NCBI GenBank assembly: GCA_964459325.1 | Contig: CAYWKU010000024.1 | Span: forward strand, 1-50,582 | Origin: CAYWKU01 sp964459325 | Lineage (GTDB): Bacteria > RBG-13-61-14 > CAYWKU01 | Direction: 5' to 3' | Length of the DNA: 50,582 bases | Shown here: piece after piece, positions 41,043-48,772 of the stretch | Position numbering within the stretch: position 1 is the stretch's first letter | Layout: the number at the start of each line of letters is the position of its first letter | The notes under the pieces: model-generated | The model's input: only the letters and a program-made list of their open reading frames with translations | Databases searched by the model: none | Told to the model about the DNA's origin: nothing | Made by a program: the position numbers and the translations under genes

Positions 41043-41797
41043 TGAAAGGCATAAGCGCTACGGTGATAACATACAACGAAGCCGAACGGCTCGACAGGTG
41101 CCTGCAATCGCTGAGCTTCTGCGACGAAATAGTGGTGGTGGACTCCGGCAGCGACGACGGCACCCCGGATATAGCCCGAAAATACACCGACCGGGTGGAA
41201 TATAGGGAATGGACGGGCTTCCGGGACCAGAGGGCTTACGCCATCTCGGCGGCAAAAGGCCCCTGGATTCTGTGGGTGGATGCCGACGAGGTGGTTTCGG
41301 ACGAGCTGGCAGCCTCGATAAAGGCGTTACCCGACGAGCCGGAGGAGGACGGATTTCTCATCCGGCGGGATTTGTACTTCATGGGCCGGTTTCTCAGGCA
41401 CGGCGGAGCCTTCCCGGACTGGAATCTTCGCCTTTTTCGCAAGGATAAAGCCGTGGTGGGAGGAACGCCTACCCACGACGAAGTCAAGGCGCCGGGTAAG
41501 GTGGGGAAGCTGGAAGGGCGCCTTGAACACTACAGCTACCGGGACCTCGAGGATTATTTCGCCCGGTTCAACCGTTATACCTCCCTCGCAGCACAGGAAA
41601 GATACAAAAAGGGCAAAAAATTCCGCTTTCACCAGAACTTCCGGCCCTTTTACGAGTTTATCGTTCGATATTTTGTGAGAGGCGGCTTCCTCGACGGGTA
41701 CCCCGGCTTCGTTTACGCAATGAATTCAAGCCTTTACGCCTGGACAAAGTACACCAAGCTCAGGGAGCTGGAGGAAAAAAAGACCGCCCAAAAATAA
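41042..41797 (+). CDS. Glycosyltransferase family 2, LPS-core type (WaaE/KdtX-like)
   Basis: A 251-aa GT-A fold enzyme. The nucleotide-sugar-binding start is SATVITYNEAERLDRCLQSL, the DxD metal motif lies in LWVDADE near residue 80, and the acceptor part has FPDWNLRLFRK and THDEVKAPG. The C-terminal FRPFYEFIVRYFVRGGFLDG is typical of the WaaE group, which adds a glucose or heptose to the LPS inner core. The ATG overlaps the previous gene's stop (TAATG). It ends directly before a hairpin-repeat cluster that probably serves as terminator for this gene and for the convergent YfhO-like gene. Confidence 0.87.
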   Translation: MKGISATVITYNEAERLDRCLQSLSFCDEIVVVDSGSDDGTPDIARKYTDRVEYREWTGFRDQRAYAISAAKGPWILWVDADEVVSDELAASIKALPDEPEEDGFLIRRDLYFMGRFLRHGGAFPDWNLRLFRKDKAVVGGTPTHDEVKAPGKVGKLEGRLEHYSYRDLEDYFARFNRYTSLAAQERYKKGKKFRFHQNFRPFYEFIVRYFVRGGFLDGYPGFVYAMNSSLYAWTKYTKLRELEEKKTAQK

Positions 41798-41805
41798 CAC
41801 ATCGC

Positions 41806-41886
41806 ATGGGCGACAAGAGTGTCGCCCCTACCATGAAGCAATGGTAGGCCCGGCACTCCTGCCGGGCTTTTTGCCATGAAGCAATG
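41806..41886. repeat. Two divergent ATGGTAGG hairpin repeats with a 13-bp direct repeat
   Basis: Copy 1 (41806-41834, reverse) has stem GGGCGACA/TGTCGCCC. Copy 2 (41841-41877) has stem GGCCCGGC/GCCGGGC followed by five T residues, so it can work as a terminator. CCATGAAGCAATG occurs at 41831-41843 and again at 41874-41886, bounding copy 2 exactly, as a target duplication would. The 3' end of the YfhO-like gene lies inside the repeat. Confidence 0.8.
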
Positions 41887-44428
41887 ATTTGCGGCGGCGG
41901 CAAGAGAAAATTCCCAGAAGTATGGTGGTTATCGTGACCCACAGCCCGATGGCGAAGCTTACAGGTGTATACTCCAGAATTATCGGCCCGGAATCCGCTT
42001 CGACATTGACCGTCCGGTCAGGTCCAATCTTCAACTCCCTCCCGCCCTGTCGCGCCTTCCAGCCGGGGCGGTATCCGAGGAAGTTCAGCTTCAAATCGCC
42101 CCCCATCCCGCGAGTGTTGACCAGGTATTTATCCGGGTAGAGCATTTTCACGGAAGGTTCCGGTTCGGCGCGGTAGCCGTCTTCCCTGATAAGCGTCGCT
42201 CGTGGCGGCGGATTTTCGGCCTCGTAAACCCTTATTTTCCCCTCACTTACAAGCCTGTATCCCGCGAAGGATTCTTCCGGCCCGTGCAGGCTCCACCCGG
42301 CCCAATCCCTTTCGGCGTCCGCTCCCGGATGCACCAGGAGCCTTCCGGTTGCCCCCTTTTCCTTTGCAGGCAGCTCCGGGACTTTTATCCACTTTTCGGG
42401 TTTCCCCGAAATGTGCCGGGCATAGCGCACCCGCCGGTCGCCGCCGCTTTCCTCGACTATCATCATGAAAGCCCCGTCGGCGCCGGCGGGCGTGTTGGGG
42501 TGGAAGGCCACGGCGGTTTCCAGTTCGGCGATGCCGGATGGTCTGTGCCGGGGAAGCTCTATTGAAATGGGCGGGTGGGTATAAAGCACGGGCCTTTCCT
42601 CGCCCCCGACTTTCCAGACAGACCAGTGGAAATGTCCGGCCTCGGGAAGCCTTATGTCCGCCTTTCTGGCCAGGTACCGGACGGCCATTGTGCCTCCCGG
42701 GTCACCGGGGGAGACCACGTACCTCACCCCCAGCTCCTTCATTCCGGGATGGCCTATTTTCTCCGGCATGGGGCCGATAACCCCGGCGGTAAAGAAGTAT
42801 GCGTGCATGCCTGTTTCGCTTATATCGTTTATATCTAGCAGCTTGTTCCAGTAGCGCTGGGGTTGGAGTGCGTCCAATCCCCGCATGTCGGCCAGACCCC
42901 ATATCATTCCCAGGTTCGGAAAAAGCGGCGGATACAACGACATGAACCGGCCCTCGGGATGCTTTTCGAGGTACTTCACAAAGGGCAGGGAGTTCATTTG
43001 AGTTAATTCAAGCTGGTGGAGGTAACGATAACCCGAGGGGTAAGCCAGCCCCATCACGGCAATCGCCGCTATCGCCCCCGCTACGCCCATGCCGCGCGGC
43101 CTGATTGCGAACAACCCCGTAACCACCGCCGGCGGCAATATTCCCGTTATCAGGAACTCCCCCCACCTGCCCGGAGCGGCGCTTTTAAACGCGGCATAAA
43201 ACCCCAGCGCCGCAAGGGCCGCTCCGACGAAAAGAAGAGTTCGCATGGCGTTTCGGGGGGATTCCCTCGAAAGGGTGTCAAGGCCCATACCCGCCAGCGC
43301 CGATGTCGCCACAAGGACAGGCGTGAACAGGTGCTTGTAGTTGCCCATCTCCTCTATCAGAGGCAAACCGGACAGAAACCGGAACGGGTCTATGCCGAAT
43401 ATCATCCCCATGCCCGCCAGCGCGTACGCTCCGAAAAACGCCGCCGACCGGTTGGATTTTCTCAACCGTACCAGGCACGCTCCCGCAAGAAGCAACGGCA
43501 CAACTCCGATGTAAAACGGGAGCCAGCTTATCGTGGACTCGATGTATCCCGAACCCCGCACAAGCTCCGGCACGCGGTGGTAATCTGAGAAGAAGCCCCA
43601 GTCGCCGTAAATCCACGGGAAGGCCATCGTGGCCAGGTGCCTCAGCTCATAATGCGCCCGACCCAGCCCGGGGATGTGGCAGTTGACGGAATTGACCCAC
43701 GATTCGGCGAAAGTAAGCAGTTGCGCCGACGCCGCCAGGCCCCCTATCAACCCCGACGCTATGAACAATGTGACGGCGCGGGGTCGCGCTTGACCGGAGC
43801 GCCATATTATCCATAGCCCCATCAACGCCAGCGCATGGAACCCGGCCGTCGGATGCCCGGCGAAAATGATGCCCACCACCGCAAGAGCGCATAAAAGCAC
43901 CGAGCGGAACGAACGCCGGGTGGCAAGATAATCCGCCGCCAGCAGCCACAGACCGGCCAGCAGCTCGATGGTCAGGTAATTTTCGTTAAAGTAGCGCGTG
44001 AAATAACCTGCCGACAGAAAACACAAAACCGCCGCCACGGCTCCGGCCCGCTTCAACCCGATGCGCCTCAGAAACATGAAAAGAAACATCCCGCCCAGCC
44101 AGAAGCGGGCTATGACGTATATATCGCGAATGAGGAAGTTGGGGGTTAAATAAAGAGGCCAGCGGGGCAGAAAGAAAAAAGCTTCCAGCCAGTTGGCAAG
44201 AAATACCGTGCCGCCGGATGCGTAAGGATTCCACAACGGAAACCGGCCCATAGAAAGGCATTTGGCGGCGAACATATCCCACGGATAATTGGCCGCCACC
44301 GGAAAGCCTTCCTCGATGACCGAAAAGTAGACGCTGTGCCCCGCGCTCCACAAAGGCACGAAAAGGGCCAGCACGAAGGCGGCGATTATCCCGCCCGGCC
44401 ACAGATATTCACGCGTCTCAGCTCGCAA
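41828..44428 (-). CDS. YfhO-like large membrane glycosylation-type protein
   Basis: An 866-aa inner-membrane protein with about 13 TM helices in the first 480 residues, a soluble domain of about 330 residues, and a last TM helix near the C-terminus (SFAIGLWVTITTILLGIFS). The YfhO signature is clear: YPWDMFAAKCLSMGRFPLWNPYASGGTVFLANW. In Gram-positives YfhO adds sugars to lipoteichoic acid; here a role in surface glycan modification is inferred. The start is TTG 44428 with GGGGGAAG almost adjacent, which is tight. The last 14 or so residues (KKPGRSAGPTIASW) are encoded by a hairpin repeat, so the native stop was lost or replaced by the insertion. Confidence 0.75.
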   Translation of the reverse strand: MRAETREYLWPGGIIAAFVLALFVPLWSAGHSVYFSVIEEGFPVAANYPWDMFAAKCLSMGRFPLWNPYASGGTVFLANWLEAFFFLPRWPLYLTPNFLIRDIYVIARFWLGGMFLFMFLRRIGLKRAGAVAAVLCFLSAGYFTRYFNENYLTIELLAGLWLLAADYLATRRSFRSVLLCALAVVGIIFAGHPTAGFHALALMGLWIIWRSGQARPRAVTLFIASGLIGGLAASAQLLTFAESWVNSVNCHIPGLGRAHYELRHLATMAFPWIYGDWGFFSDYHRVPELVRGSGYIESTISWLPFYIGVVPLLLAGACLVRLRKSNRSAAFFGAYALAGMGMIFGIDPFRFLSGLPLIEEMGNYKHLFTPVLVATSALAGMGLDTLSRESPRNAMRTLLFVGAALAALGFYAAFKSAAPGRWGEFLITGILPPAVVTGLFAIRPRGMGVAGAIAAIAVMGLAYPSGYRYLHQLELTQMNSLPFVKYLEKHPEGRFMSLYPPLFPNLGMIWGLADMRGLDALQPQRYWNKLLDINDISETGMHAYFFTAGVIGPMPEKIGHPGMKELGVRYVVSPGDPGGTMAVRYLARKADIRLPEAGHFHWSVWKVGGEERPVLYTHPPISIELPRHRPSGIAELETAVAFHPNTPAGADGAFMMIVEESGGDRRVRYARHISGKPEKWIKVPELPAKEKGATGRLLVHPGADAERDWAGWSLHGPEESFAGYRLVSEGKIRVYEAENPPPRATLIREDGYRAEPEPSVKMLYPDKYLVNTRGMGGDLKLNFLGYRPGWKARQGGRELKIGPDRTVNVEADSGPIILEYTPVSFAIGLWVTITTILLGIFSCRRRKSLLHGKKPGRSAGPTIASW

Positions 44429-44901
44429 ACTTCCCCCATTTGAGCCTTCAGGTGAATTACTAAGGGGAGCATGAAGACAAGGGGTTTAAACCCCTTGTCC
44501 CCCCTTGTCCAACCCCTGTAAAATGCAGTTTAACACAACCTCGCAGCGAGGCCACCATAGACGAATGGTAGGCGCGACACTCCTGTCGCGCCTTCCACCA
44601 TGCCGACGGTATTGCCCGGCCGGGTGGCCCCGACGTTATACGTCGGGGTTGTCCGCAAGGACAACAAGATAGCCCACACAACTTGCTTGTGTGGGTGAGC
44701 GAAGCTCACGGGAGCCGAATGTCTTGGAAAGAATTTCTTGTTGCTTATGCAACACAGGTGTCCACCTGTGCCACCCGACGGTATTGCCCGGCAGGAGCCG
44801 GTATTGCCCGGCAGGAGTGCCGGGCCTACCATGCCGGAGGATGCCTTTTTGCTGGCAAGCTTTCCCGATAACCTTTACCATATTCATTGCGATTCATTTC
44901 A
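44429..44901. repeat. 473-bp gene-free repeat mosaic
   Basis: In order: a perfect 24-bp palindrome (44476-44499, half-site GACAAGGGGTTT); an ATGGTAGG hairpin with stem GGCGCGAC/GTCGCGCC (44565-44601); element B (44622-44776) between two copies of CGACGGTATTGCCCGGC; and tandem partial hairpin repeats ending CCGGGCCTACCAT (44781-44832). Short frames encoding RQECRAYH or PGRSAGPT here are repeat translations, not genes. Confidence 0.75.
44622..44776. mobile_element. Element B: 155-bp GGGTGGC...GCCACCC hairpin element
   Basis: Ends GGGTGGC and GCCACCC. Left palindrome CCCCGACGTTATACGTCGGGG (arms of CCCCGACGT), hairpin TTGTCCGCAAGGACAA, CAAGAT. Right side: CACAGGTGTCCACCTGTG, hairpin GTTGCTTATGCAAC, AAGAATTTCTTG. 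It sits between 17-bp direct repeats (44604-44620 and 44776-44792), as an inserted element would. Confidence 0.7.
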
Positions 44902-46392
44902 ATGCGGGTGGTTTTTCTTTACAGAGGCGCCGAAGCCATCGGCGTGGAAGCTCTCATGGCCTACATCAAGGCCCAGGGGCATGAGGTGCGCCTGGTCTTC
45001 GACCCCGCCGTATTCTCCGGCGACCGGGGTCGCGACATCCCGTCTCTTGCAGGGTTTTTCGACGAGACCGTCGAAGAAGTCGCCGACAGGGTACTGGCCC
45101 TGGAGCCGGACGTATTGGCTGTCAGCGTTATCACCGGCATTTACCGGTGGGCGCTGGACGTGGTAAAAAAGGTAAAGGAAAACAGGAACGTGCCCGCCGT
45201 CTTCGGCGGCATTCATCCCACCGCCGTACCGGAAAGCGTTATAACACAGGACGTTGTGGACGCCATCGTGCTGGGCGAAGGCGAAGAGGCCCTGGCGGAG
45301 CTGGTCGAAGGCGCAACCGAAGGCGGATTCCGCAACCCTCACGTGGCCAACGCGTGGGTCAAATCGGACGGGAAGGTTGTTAAAAACCCGGTAAGGCCTT
45401 ACATCGCCGACCTCGACTCCCTGCCCTTTGCGCTCAAGGACGACTACTACGCGCACATGCCGGTGATGAAGCGACACTACAAGATTATCAGCTCCCGCGG
45501 CTGCCCCAACCAGTGCACTTACTGTTGCAACAACATCTTTCACCGGCTCTACGGCAAGGTAAAGCATGTCCGGCGGCGCAGCCCGTCCAACGTGGTCACC
45601 GAGCTGGAGGAGGCCAGGAGGAAATACAAACCCTCCTACGTGGAGTTCTGGGACGATATTTTCACCAAAGACGCGGACTGGCTGGAGGAGTTTTCGGGAC
45701 TGTACAAGCGAAAAATCGGCCTGCCGTTCCAGTGTTACGCCCACCCGGTGTTTTTCGACCGGAGACGTGCCCGTTCGCTCGGAGAAGCCGGATGCGTGCT
45801 GCTCAAGCTGGGGGTGCAGACTATCGATGAAAACGTGCTCAAGCACACTCTCAAAAGGCCGGGCAAGACCGATTCGGTCAAAACCGCCATCGCCGCCGCC
45901 CGGGAGGCGGGCATGAGGGTCAACGTCGAGCATATCCTCGGCCTGCCGGGAGAAGGCCCGGAGGCTCAATCGGCCGCCGCCCGCTTTTACGCCGAAGCCC
46001 GGCCGGACAAAATCGCCAGTTTCTGGCTGGTATACTACCCGGGCGCCACCATAGGCCGCACCGCACGCGACCAGGGGTTGCTGTCGGATGAAGACCTCGC
46101 CGATATAGAATCGGGCGACCGGGACTTTTTATACACCTTCATGTTTCCCGGCGGAAAGGCCGAGAAATTACAGGAGGAGCTGAAGAGCTACCAGACACTC
46201 TTCGACGCCCTGCCGTGGCTGCCCGAAAGGTGGGTGAAGCGACTGGTGGACAACGGCGGGATAAGCAAGCTGCCCCATTCCGGCCTGCTGCACCAGGCGC
46301 TCATGGTGTTCAACGCGCTTAGAATCAGGGAAAGGGAAGACCTGCAGGCCGTGCGCTACGTTCTGAGCCGCAAACACAAGCCCGCTCAATAA
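44902..46392 (+). CDS. B12-binding domain/radical SAM protein
   Basis: A 496-aa protein. Residues about 1-140 form a cobalamin-binding domain (MRVVFLYRGAEAIGVEAL, VFGGIHPTAVPESV, IVLGEGEEALAEL). The radical SAM domain follows with CPNQCTYCCNN near residue 200 and a TIM-barrel body (YVEFWDDIFTKDADWLEEF, HILGLPGEGPEAQ). A helical C-terminal domain of about 110 residues ends it. The substrate is not evident; the family includes methylases of unactivated carbons and phosphinates. ATG 44902 begins the first strand and has no Shine-Dalgarno sequence; a TTG five codons upstream is less likely. It is convergent with the LytTR regulator gene (46-bp gap). Confidence 0.85.
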   Translation: MRVVFLYRGAEAIGVEALMAYIKAQGHEVRLVFDPAVFSGDRGRDIPSLAGFFDETVEEVADRVLALEPDVLAVSVITGIYRWALDVVKKVKENRNVPAVFGGIHPTAVPESVITQDVVDAIVLGEGEEALAELVEGATEGGFRNPHVANAWVKSDGKVVKNPVRPYIADLDSLPFALKDDYYAHMPVMKRHYKIISSRGCPNQCTYCCNNIFHRLYGKVKHVRRRSPSNVVTELEEARRKYKPSYVEFWDDIFTKDADWLEEFSGLYKRKIGLPFQCYAHPVFFDRRRARSLGEAGCVLLKLGVQTIDENVLKHTLKRPGKTDSVKTAIAAAREAGMRVNVEHILGLPGEGPEAQSAAARFYAEARPDKIASFWLVYYPGATIGRTARDQGLLSDEDLADIESGDRDFLYTFMFPGGKAEKLQEELKSYQTLFDALPWLPERWVKRLVDNGGISKLPHSGLLHQALMVFNALRIREREDLQAVRYVLSRKHKPAQ

Positions 46393-46438
46393 ACCCGCCG
46401 CGTGCCGCTTCAGGGTTTGAGTTCGGATTTCCCAAAAG

Positions 46439-47200
46439 TCACCACTTAATGATTTTTCGCAGCTTCCTGGCCTGGGCGCGGCTCAACGGCGCCGTCTCGC
46501 GGTTGTCCATGACCAGCTCCCATGCGCCCTCCTTGCCTTTAAGGACTTCCTTTATGCGGTCAAGGTTGATGAGGTGAGTGCGGGAGGCGCGGAAGAAATT
46601 GGCGTCGCCCAGGTCCCTTTCGGCTTCATCAAGACTTCTGTAAGGCAGGGCGCCCGATTTTTCGTCCCCCACGGCTCTCACCACACCCTCTTGGACTTCG
46701 AGGTATATCAGCTCGGAAGGCTCGACCAACTGCACCTTGTTGCCGCGCTTGACCGACAGCTTATGAAGGGGTGTTTTGGACTTGCCCAATTTGCCCAGCA
46801 GCTCCTCGATACGCTTGACGATGCCGCTTTCTCCAACGGGCTGCGCCTTGCGCACCCTGTCTACGCTTTCGGCCAGCCGGTCGGGTTCGATGGGTTTAAG
46901 GAGGTAATCGATGGCCTCGGTCTCGAAGGCCTCGACCGCGTACTGGTCGAAGGCGGTAACGAAGACTATCCGGGGCGCCTTTTCCAGCTCCGCCAGCGCT
47001 CTGGCGACTTCCATCCCCGACAATCCCGGCATATGAATGTCCATGAAAACCACGTCCGGCTCGTGCTCGGTAATGGCTTCCCACGCTTCCGGCCCGTTGG
47101 CCGCCTCCGCCACCACCCGCACATCCTCGAAGTCGCTCAAAAGGTGATTCATCTCCTCGCGGGCGAGCTTTTCGTCGTCGGCCACGAGTGCTTTTATCAT
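46439..47200 (-). CDS. LytTR family response regulator
   Basis: A 253-aa regulator. The receiver domain (about 1-120) has the acidic pair (VADDE), the phospho-acceptor Asp in VVFMDIHMPGLSG near residue 54, the Thr/Lys switch residues (FVTAFDQYA, YLLKPIEPDRL), then a linker and a LytTR DNA-binding domain at about 150-250 (SVKRGNKVQLVEPSELIYLE, FFRASRTHLINLDRI). By family it binds pairs of short direct repeats upstream of target genes after phosphorylation. ATG 47200 overlaps the kinase stop as ATGA; a longer frame exists but starts inside the kinase gene. It pairs with the LytS-type kinase. Confidence 0.93.
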   Translation of the reverse strand: MIKALVADDEKLAREEMNHLLSDFEDVRVVAEAANGPEAWEAITEHEPDVVFMDIHMPGLSGMEVARALAELEKAPRIVFVTAFDQYAVEAFETEAIDYLLKPIEPDRLAESVDRVRKAQPVGESGIVKRIEELLGKLGKSKTPLHKLSVKRGNKVQLVEPSELIYLEVQEGVVRAVGDEKSGALPYRSLDEAERDLGDANFFRASRTHLINLDRIKEVLKGKEGAWELVMDNRETAPLSRAQARKLRKIIKW

Positions 47201-48441
47201 GCCCGTTTCTCCAGGGGAATCCATAACGTTGCCCGAGCGCCTCCTTCCTCCGGGTTTTCTTCCAGTTCCAGCCTGGCGGAGTTGTCGCGGTATGCCACGT
47301 TGAGCCTGTCGCGCAGGTTGGTCAATCCGATTCCTTCCCGTTTAGGTTCCGACAGGCCCACCCCGTCGTCAACCACCTCGATTTTCAGGTAATCGCTTTG
47401 CTTGCTTACGTTTATGGTTACCGTGCCGCCTTCCAACTTGGGGTCTATTCCGTGAATCACGGCGTTTTCGAGCAGCGGCTGAAGCAGCATTCGCGGCACC
47501 GGCAACCCGAGCGCTTCCGGGTCTATGTTTTCGGAGATTTTCAACCTTTCCCCGTGCCGGATGGATTCTATGTCCAGGTAGTCGCGGGCGAATCGAAGCT
47601 CCTCGCTCAGCGGCACGAACCCCTCGCCGCTGCTCATGGCCCTTCGCAGAAGCCCAGCCAGCTTCAGCGTCATGGCGCGGGCCTTTTCCACGTCTATGCG
47701 CATCAGGCTGACTATGGTGCTCAGGGTGTTGAACAGAAAGTGGGGCCGGAACCTCTCCATCAGGCTCTCCATCCTCACCTTTTCCATCTGCCGGGTGCGC
47801 CGCTCCAGCTCCGCCTCCATCCGAAAGCCCCTCCATATCCACAAAGGCGCCACAATGGCCACAATCGAAGATAACAAAAGGCCCGCCAGGGACACGTACC
47901 CGGTAACGGGCGCCACCTCGGGGGCCATCTCTATGCGGCTCATAAACGTCCAGACAAGGATAAAAATTACGAAAATTCCGGTTACATATAGTGCCTCGCG
48001 GGCCACCCGCCTGTCCCAGGCGCGAGTGCCTGTGGTCCAGCCGCCCACGGCGGTGAAGTTGCGGCGCAGCCTGCCGGAAAGAACCCCTACAAGTATGAGA
48101 AACGGAATCGGCGCCCAATGGCCGCCCCATGCTTCGACGAACCCGAGTATGTGGCCCGCCAGCAATCCCGCCGCCAGGCCGTGGCTCCAGCCGATAAGGA
48201 AAGTTCCTTCCAGCGAAAGGTCCGCGGCGGGGTTGAGCAGCTTGAGCCGGGCGCCGGCCCCCACCGCCAGCACGGTTATCTCCAGCAGCACCCTTCCGAA
48301 CCTCAAAAGCGGCTCCCGCCTCTCCCCGGTCACCGCCTGCCGGAGGGGCTTGAATGCCACCACCAGGCTGGCAAGAGCGGCCATGTAGCCAACCCTCAAA
48401 AGGAGAATCAGCAAAATGCTCTGTTCGGCTTCCTGCATCAT
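47197..48441 (-). CDS. LytS/YehU-type sensor histidine kinase
   Basis: A 414-aa membrane kinase. About six TM helices in the first 215 residues form a 5TM-LYT-like sensor (GTFLIGWSHGLAAGLLAGHI, PIPFLILVGVLSGRLRRNFT). A short coiled coil leads to the His_kinase domain with phospho-acceptor His in FRPHFLFNTLSTIVSLMRID near residue 236. The HATPase domain follows, with LLQPLLENAVIHGID (N box) and VDDGVGLSEPKREGIGLTNLRDRL (G boxes). It phosphorylates the LytTR regulator encoded directly downstream with overlapping stop and start. The signal is unknown; relatives sense pyruvate or envelope state. The ATG lacks a clear Shine-Dalgarno sequence. Confidence 0.92.
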   Translation of the reverse strand: MMQEAEQSILLILLLRVGYMAALASLVVAFKPLRQAVTGERREPLLRFGRVLLEITVLAVGAGARLKLLNPAADLSLEGTFLIGWSHGLAAGLLAGHILGFVEAWGGHWAPIPFLILVGVLSGRLRRNFTAVGGWTTGTRAWDRRVAREALYVTGIFVIFILVWTFMSRIEMAPEVAPVTGYVSLAGLLLSSIVAIVAPLWIWRGFRMEAELERRTRQMEKVRMESLMERFRPHFLFNTLSTIVSLMRIDVEKARAMTLKLAGLLRRAMSSGEGFVPLSEELRFARDYLDIESIRHGERLKISENIDPEALGLPVPRMLLQPLLENAVIHGIDPKLEGGTVTINVSKQSDYLKIEVVDDGVGLSEPKREGIGLTNLRDRLNVAYRDNSARLELEENPEEGGARATLWIPLEKRA

Positions 48442-48629
48442 GGCTCGGATTGAAGGGGCCCTAAAGTACTTCCATTTCCCCCACTTTTATACTAGGTAGC
48501 GTGAAAGAAAGAATCAACCGCAAGCTTTGGTGCGTCCGATTGGAACGCGCGGCAGGAGTACCTCGCCTACCATGCCTTGAGTATACCACGCACGGGGCCA
48601 GGACGGGTTGGTTGAGTTATCTCCGCTTT

Positions 48630-48658
48630 TGATTCACTTTTATCGAAACGATAAAATC
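48630..48658 (+). promoter_or_regulatory. sigma70-like promoter with overlapping operator
   Basis: TTGATT (48630-48635), 17 bp, TAAAAT (48653-48658). The spacer and -10 box are covered by TTTTATCGAAACGATAAAA (48639-48657), a perfect palindrome with 3-bp centre. A repressor bound there would block RNA polymerase. The gene it serves is the aminopeptidase-like gene, 115 bp downstream. Confidence 0.6.
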
Positions 48659-48668
48659 GCGGGTGGCG

Positions 48669-48687
48669 CCGATAAATTTTTTATCGG
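48669..48687 (+). promoter_or_regulatory. Second palindrome with the same half-site
   Basis: CCGATAAATTTTTTATCGG. It uses the CGATAAA/TTTATCG arms of the upstream operator in the opposite order, 30 bp away centre to centre. It could be a second binding site or an RNA hairpin in the leader. Confidence 0.45.
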
Positions 48688-48772
48688 TACTGTGGAATTA
48701 CCGATGAAGGGGCCGAAACACTTTTTGAACCCAAGACAAGGGGTTTAAACCCCTTGTCGGCCAAGGAGAGGT

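Larger units (their letters stand above)
48442..48772. other. 331-bp gap: degraded hairpin repeat, promoter, operators and palindrome
   Basis: No gene. It contains a damaged ATGGTAGG-type hairpin (48546-48573, ending CGCCTACCAT), then the promoter and two palindromes listed separately, and a perfect 24-bp palindrome (48735-48758) whose half-site is GACAAGGGGTTT, identical to the one at 44476. It ends 14 bp before the aminopeptidase ATG; AGGAGAGG follows it. Confidence 0.7.

Noticed and set aside
44899..45969. 356-codon minus-strand frame opposite the second radical SAM gene
   Set aside because: Shadow of a gene with an intact CPNQCTYC motif; caused by high GC and biased third positions.
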